This document shows positions 34,309 through 36,719 of a stretch of DNA of 36,719 nt, one piece after another. The position numbers were made by a program, and so were the translations under genes. The DNA lies in contig CANBSH010000021.1 in NCBI GenBank assembly GCA_947372105.1, positions 1-36,719 of the forward strand, in the 5' to 3' direction. Each line of letters starts with the position of its first letter. Within the stretch, counting starts at the first letter, position 1. The notes under the pieces are model-generated. The model was not told the DNA's origin. It did not search any database and saw only the letters and a program-made list of their open reading frames with translations. The stretch comes from Chitinophagaceae bacterium (GTDB lineage Bacteria > Bacteroidota > Bacteroidia > Chitinophagales > Chitinophagaceae).

Positions 34309-35565
34309 TTAGTAGTGACATTTTTGACACTCCGTACCGCCAATTTTTTCAACAGTGATTCCTTTAGCGCTATCTAATTTTCCAGATTTTAAATCCTCAT
34401 GGAATTTTTCGTAGATGCTATAAAAACCATTGTCTTTAAATTGAACTTGTGTATTGCGATGACAATTCACACACCATCCCATGCTTAAATCAGCGAATTG
34501 TTTTACTTCACCCATTTTTTGAATCTCACCATGACATTGTTGACAAGCTACTTGACCCGCATTCACGTGTTGAGCGTGGTTAAAGTAAACGTGATCAGGT
34601 AAGTTGTGAATACGAACCCACTCAATAGGTTTTGCTTGTGTTGCATCCCAAGGTTGACCTTCGGTGAAACCAGCATACTTATATAATTTTTTAATTTCTG
34701 CAGTACCATCTACCACATCTCCATTTTCACGAACTAAAGCTTCGCCTTTGTATTCGTTGATAGCCATGTGACAGTTCATACAAACATTCACACTTGGTAA
34801 AGTTGCTTGTTTGCCTTGGTAAGTACCTGTATGACAGTATTGACAGTTAATTTGATTCACACCTGCGTGTACTTTATGAGAATAGTAGATAGGTTGTTCT
34901 GGTTGATAATCCTTAGAGCGACCTAAATTCATCGCGCCTACTGTTGTCATATAACCACCCACAATAAATAATATGATAGAGATGAAAGCGATGTAAGCTT
35001 TGTTGCGATAAAAAGGAACAGGATCAACAGCAGGAATACCCGCTTTGTCATCCGATAATTTTTTAAGGTTGCTATTAACTTGTAATAAGATTAAAGAAAC
35101 TACTGCTAATATTAATGTTAATAGACCAAATACTAAAGTGCTATCAGATTCATCTGAAGGAGCAGTTGAAGTAGCAGCACCACCAGCAGGCGCAGCGCCA
35201 GCAGCAGGAACTGATTTGATATAGCCTAAAATCGCATCAATATCTTTATCCGTTAAAGTAGGAAACAAGTTCATTGCTGTTTTATTGTACTCGTTGTACA
35301 ATTTGTTGGCATAAGCATCGCCTGTTTTTAAAAATGCAGCATTGTTTTTAATCCATGCATACAGATTTTTTTTATCAGGCCAACGATCTTCTACACCAGC
35401 AAGTGCAGGACCGGTTAATTTTTTATTAACGGCGTGACATGATGCACAGTTTTGGGAGAAAAGTGATTTCCCATCTTGCGCATTCAACTGATTACCGATA
35501 GATGAACTAAGGGTGATAAATAGGAAGATCGAAACGATCTTAGCTAGGCTTCTTAAAATTGTCAT
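34309..35565 (-). CDS. actA: Alternative complex III subunit ActA (hexaheme membrane-anchored cytochrome c)
   Basis: The product is 418 residues from the ATG at complement 35563-35565; the frame continues two codons to a GTG that is not needed. An N-terminal signal is followed by a monoheme cytochrome c domain (CASCH at 40-44). Two membrane helices (about 144-162 and 190-208) and a pentaheme domain follow, with CQYCH (241-245), CMNCH (262-266), CQQCH (341-345), CVNCH (365-369) and CQKCH (413-417, nearly the last residues). Six CxxCH sites match the six-heme ActA of Flavobacterium, in which a monoheme domain is fused to the pentaheme protein. It is the first gene of the respiratory operon. Confidence 0.95.
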   Translation of the reverse strand: MTILRSLAKIVSIFLFITLSSSIGNQLNAQDGKSLFSQNCASCHAVNKKLTGPALAGVEDRWPDKKNLYAWIKNNAAFLKTGDAYANKLYNEYNKTAMNLFPTLTDKDIDAILGYIKSVPAAGAAPAGGAATSTAPSDESDSTLVFGLLTLILAVVSLILLQVNSNLKKLSDDKAGIPAVDPVPFYRNKAYIAFISIILFIVGGYMTTVGAMNLGRSKDYQPEQPIYYSHKVHAGVNQINCQYCHTGTYQGKQATLPSVNVCMNCHMAINEYKGEALVRENGDVVDGTAEIKKLYKYAGFTEGQPWDATQAKPIEWVRIHNLPDHVYFNHAQHVNAGQVACQQCHGEIQKMGEVKQFADLSMGWCVNCHRNTQVQFKDNGFYSIYEKFHEDLKSGKLDSAKGITVEKIGGTECQKCHY

Positions 35566-35610
35566 ATACACAAACAGTGTCTAGTGTGGAAAAATATCCT
35601 TGAACGGGTG

Positions 35611-35618
35611 CAAAATTA
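35611..35618 (-). promoter_or_regulatory. Possible -7 element of the act-cta operon
   Basis: The minus-strand reading TAATTTTG (complement of 35611-35618) fits TAnnTTTG and lies 46 bp before the actA start. That is a suitable position for the main promoter of the respiratory operon. No TTG is found at the 17-23 bp spacing upstream, so this is tentative. Confidence 0.4.
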
Positions 35619-35812
35619 CTTAAGAATAGGATTCGATACTAGGTTTTGGAGAAGTTTTTTTTAATTGAAAATGTTGAGTTTCAAGGATGTTATCTAAAAA
35701 ACGCTGACGAATGTCATAATATTGTAATGTTAGCCGAATGTGGGAGAATTTTGTAGAAGAAAGCGATACAAATTTTGAAAAAAACATCATCTTTGGCGCC
35801 AAGGAAAACACT

Positions 35813-36679
35813 ATGAACGGATTACAAAGATTACAGACAAAGTGGAAAGTGGGGACAGGTCAGTTTTGGCTCATCCTTTTGACTTTTGCCTTGGGCGGGA
35901 GCCTAAGTGGGAGGCTATGTTCTAAAATCCTGAATTTGGTGTTTTTAGAGAAAAATTGGGCATTTTGGCTCATTTATCCCCTAGTTTTGACCATTTTATG
36001 GCCAATTTCGGTCATTTTCGTAAGTTTCTTCACAGGGCAATTTCGCTTTTTTAAGGGGTATTTGGGTAGAATTTCGGGTCGATTTATAGGAAAAAGCACC
36101 CAGCATATTGCCATTTTTGCCTCGGGTACGGGGACCAATGCACGAAAAATAATAGAGTTTTTTGAAGCCAGAGCGGTGGAATATCCTGGGAAACGACCTA
36201 TAAAAGTGTCATTAATAGTGTGTAATGTTCCTGGAGCGGGGGTATTGGACATTGCTAAGGAAAAGGGAATTCCCACCTTACTTATTAATAAAACCGAGTT
36301 TTCGGCCACCGGATATGTAGAGAGTTTGCGTAATTCCGAGATTAATTTTATCGTGTTGGCCGGATTTTTATGGAAAGTACCCGAAGTAATGGTACGCGCC
36401 TTTCCTAAAGCCATCGTAAATATTCATCCTGCATTGTTACCTAAATATGGTGGTAAAGGAATGTATGGTGCTAAAGTGCATGATGCAGTGATTGCTGCGG
36501 GTGAAAAAGAATCTGGTATTAGTATTCATTGGGTGAATGAACATTATGATGAAGGCGATATTATTTTTCAAGCAACATGTTCGGTAAATTCTTCAGATAC
36601 ATCTGCTTCACTTGCGAATAAAATTCATTCTTTAGAACATACTCACTTTGCTCCTACTATTGAAAAGTTATTGAGTTAG
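35813..36679 (+). CDS. purN: DUF6787 membrane domain fused to phosphoribosylglycinamide formyltransferase (PurN)
   Basis: The 288-residue product starts at the ATG at 35813; an earlier in-frame ATG at 35738 adds 25 residues unlike either domain. Residues 1-90 carry two transmembrane helices (about 18-36 and 51-75) with FALGGSLSGR and GQFRFFKGYLGRISGRF, matching the small stand-alone DUF6787 family. Residues 98-288 are a full PurN: a phosphate-binding loop at IFASGTGTNARKI, NIHPALLPKYGGKG with catalytic N203 and H205, and D246 in NEHYDEGDI. PurN transfers formyl from 10-formyltetrahydrofolate to glycinamide ribonucleotide in purine synthesis and is normally a soluble protein of about 190-200 residues. 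There is no Met or alternative start codon at the junction, so the enzyme would be tethered to the inner membrane. Confidence 0.85.
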   Translation: MNGLQRLQTKWKVGTGQFWLILLTFALGGSLSGRLCSKILNLVFLEKNWAFWLIYPLVLTILWPISVIFVSFFTGQFRFFKGYLGRISGRFIGKSTQHIAIFASGTGTNARKIIEFFEARAVEYPGKRPIKVSLIVCNVPGAGVLDIAKEKGIPTLLINKTEFSATGYVESLRNSEINFIVLAGFLWKVPEVMVRAFPKAIVNIHPALLPKYGGKGMYGAKVHDAVIAAGEKESGISIHWVNEHYDEGDIIFQATCSVNSSDTSASLANKIHSLEHTHFAPTIEKLLS

Positions 36680-36719
36680 ATTTTTATTTTCAAGTTTTAT
36701 TTTCAGAATGATTTCACTT

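Noticed and set aside
35620-35811. 63-codon minus-strand open frame upstream of actA
   Set aside because: It spans the divergent promoter region, has no family features and overlaps the predicted -7 element; it is better read as non-coding.
35738-35812. Upstream ATG extending the PurN fusion by 25 residues
   Set aside because: The extra residues resemble neither domain, while MNGLQRLQTKW at 35813 is a typical DUF6787 start. Kept only as an alternative.
35974-36414. 146-codon minus-strand open frame opposite purN
   Set aside because: It is antisense to the conserved PurN and DUF6787 coding frame and encodes no recognisable protein features.
1-36719. CRISPR array, tRNA/rRNA gene, transposase or phage genes
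   Set aside because: I saw no regularly spaced repeats, no tRNA-like cloverleaf, no transposase or integrase motifs and no terminal inverted repeats with target duplications.

Overview
The window is AT-rich and looks like a Bacteroidota chromosome, most likely family Chitinophagaceae or a close relative (placement is inference). Supporting this are the SusC/SusD pair, TAnnTTTG-type promoter elements with little sign of Shine-Dalgarno sites, a complete actABCDEF alternative complex III cluster joined to a caa3/aa3-type cytochrome oxidase, and lineage-typical small families (DUF5522, DUF6364, DUF6787, DUF3341).

Region 1 (1-17376, all minus strand) is a polysaccharide utilisation locus cut by the left edge. 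In transcription order it holds a large predicted glycoside hydrolase, SusC, SusD, an alginate-lyase-superfamily lyase, two tandem iduronate-2-sulfatase-like sulfatases, an arylsulfatase, a two-domain PL6 lyase with intact catalytic Lys/Arg, and the start of a fourth sulfatase. Four sulfatases plus two lyase-type enzymes point to a sulfated, uronic-acid-containing glycan, such as a glycosaminoglycan-like or algal polysaccharide. The exact substrate cannot be read from the sequence. A perfect 18-bp hairpin follows susD. No dedicated regulator is visible.

Region 2 (17395-18140, minus) is a PIN-toxin/ribbon-helix-helix-type antitoxin pair with a palindromic candidate operator touching the antitoxin start codon. 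It ends only 18 bp before the first PUL gene.

Region 3 (18281-19602, plus) is a compact overlapping trio: trmB, a Cys-rich DUF5522 protein and an alkyltransferase-like protein whose alkyl-acceptor Cys is Ala.

Region 4 (19647-35565, minus) is the respiratory block. Transcription runs actA-actB-actC-actD-actE-actF-ctaC-ctaD, then a hairpin, then ctaB, two subunit III genes, a subunit IV gene and a possible 58-residue basic protein whose end lies in a second hairpin, then a SCO copper chaperone and a DUF420 membrane protein. Together these form a menaquinol:cytochrome c (or direct-to-oxidase) electron-transfer chain with assembly factors for heme and copper.

Region 5 (35813-36679, plus) is a glycinamide ribonucleotide formyltransferase (PurN) fused in frame behind a two-helix membrane domain of the DUF6787 type, with no internal start at the junction. 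This is the most unusual single gene in the window. The other observations most worth checking are the EF-hand-like loop in the DUF420 protein, the small ORF at the end of the oxidase cluster, the toxin-antitoxin operator and its abutment on the PUL, and the large hydrolase of unknown activity.
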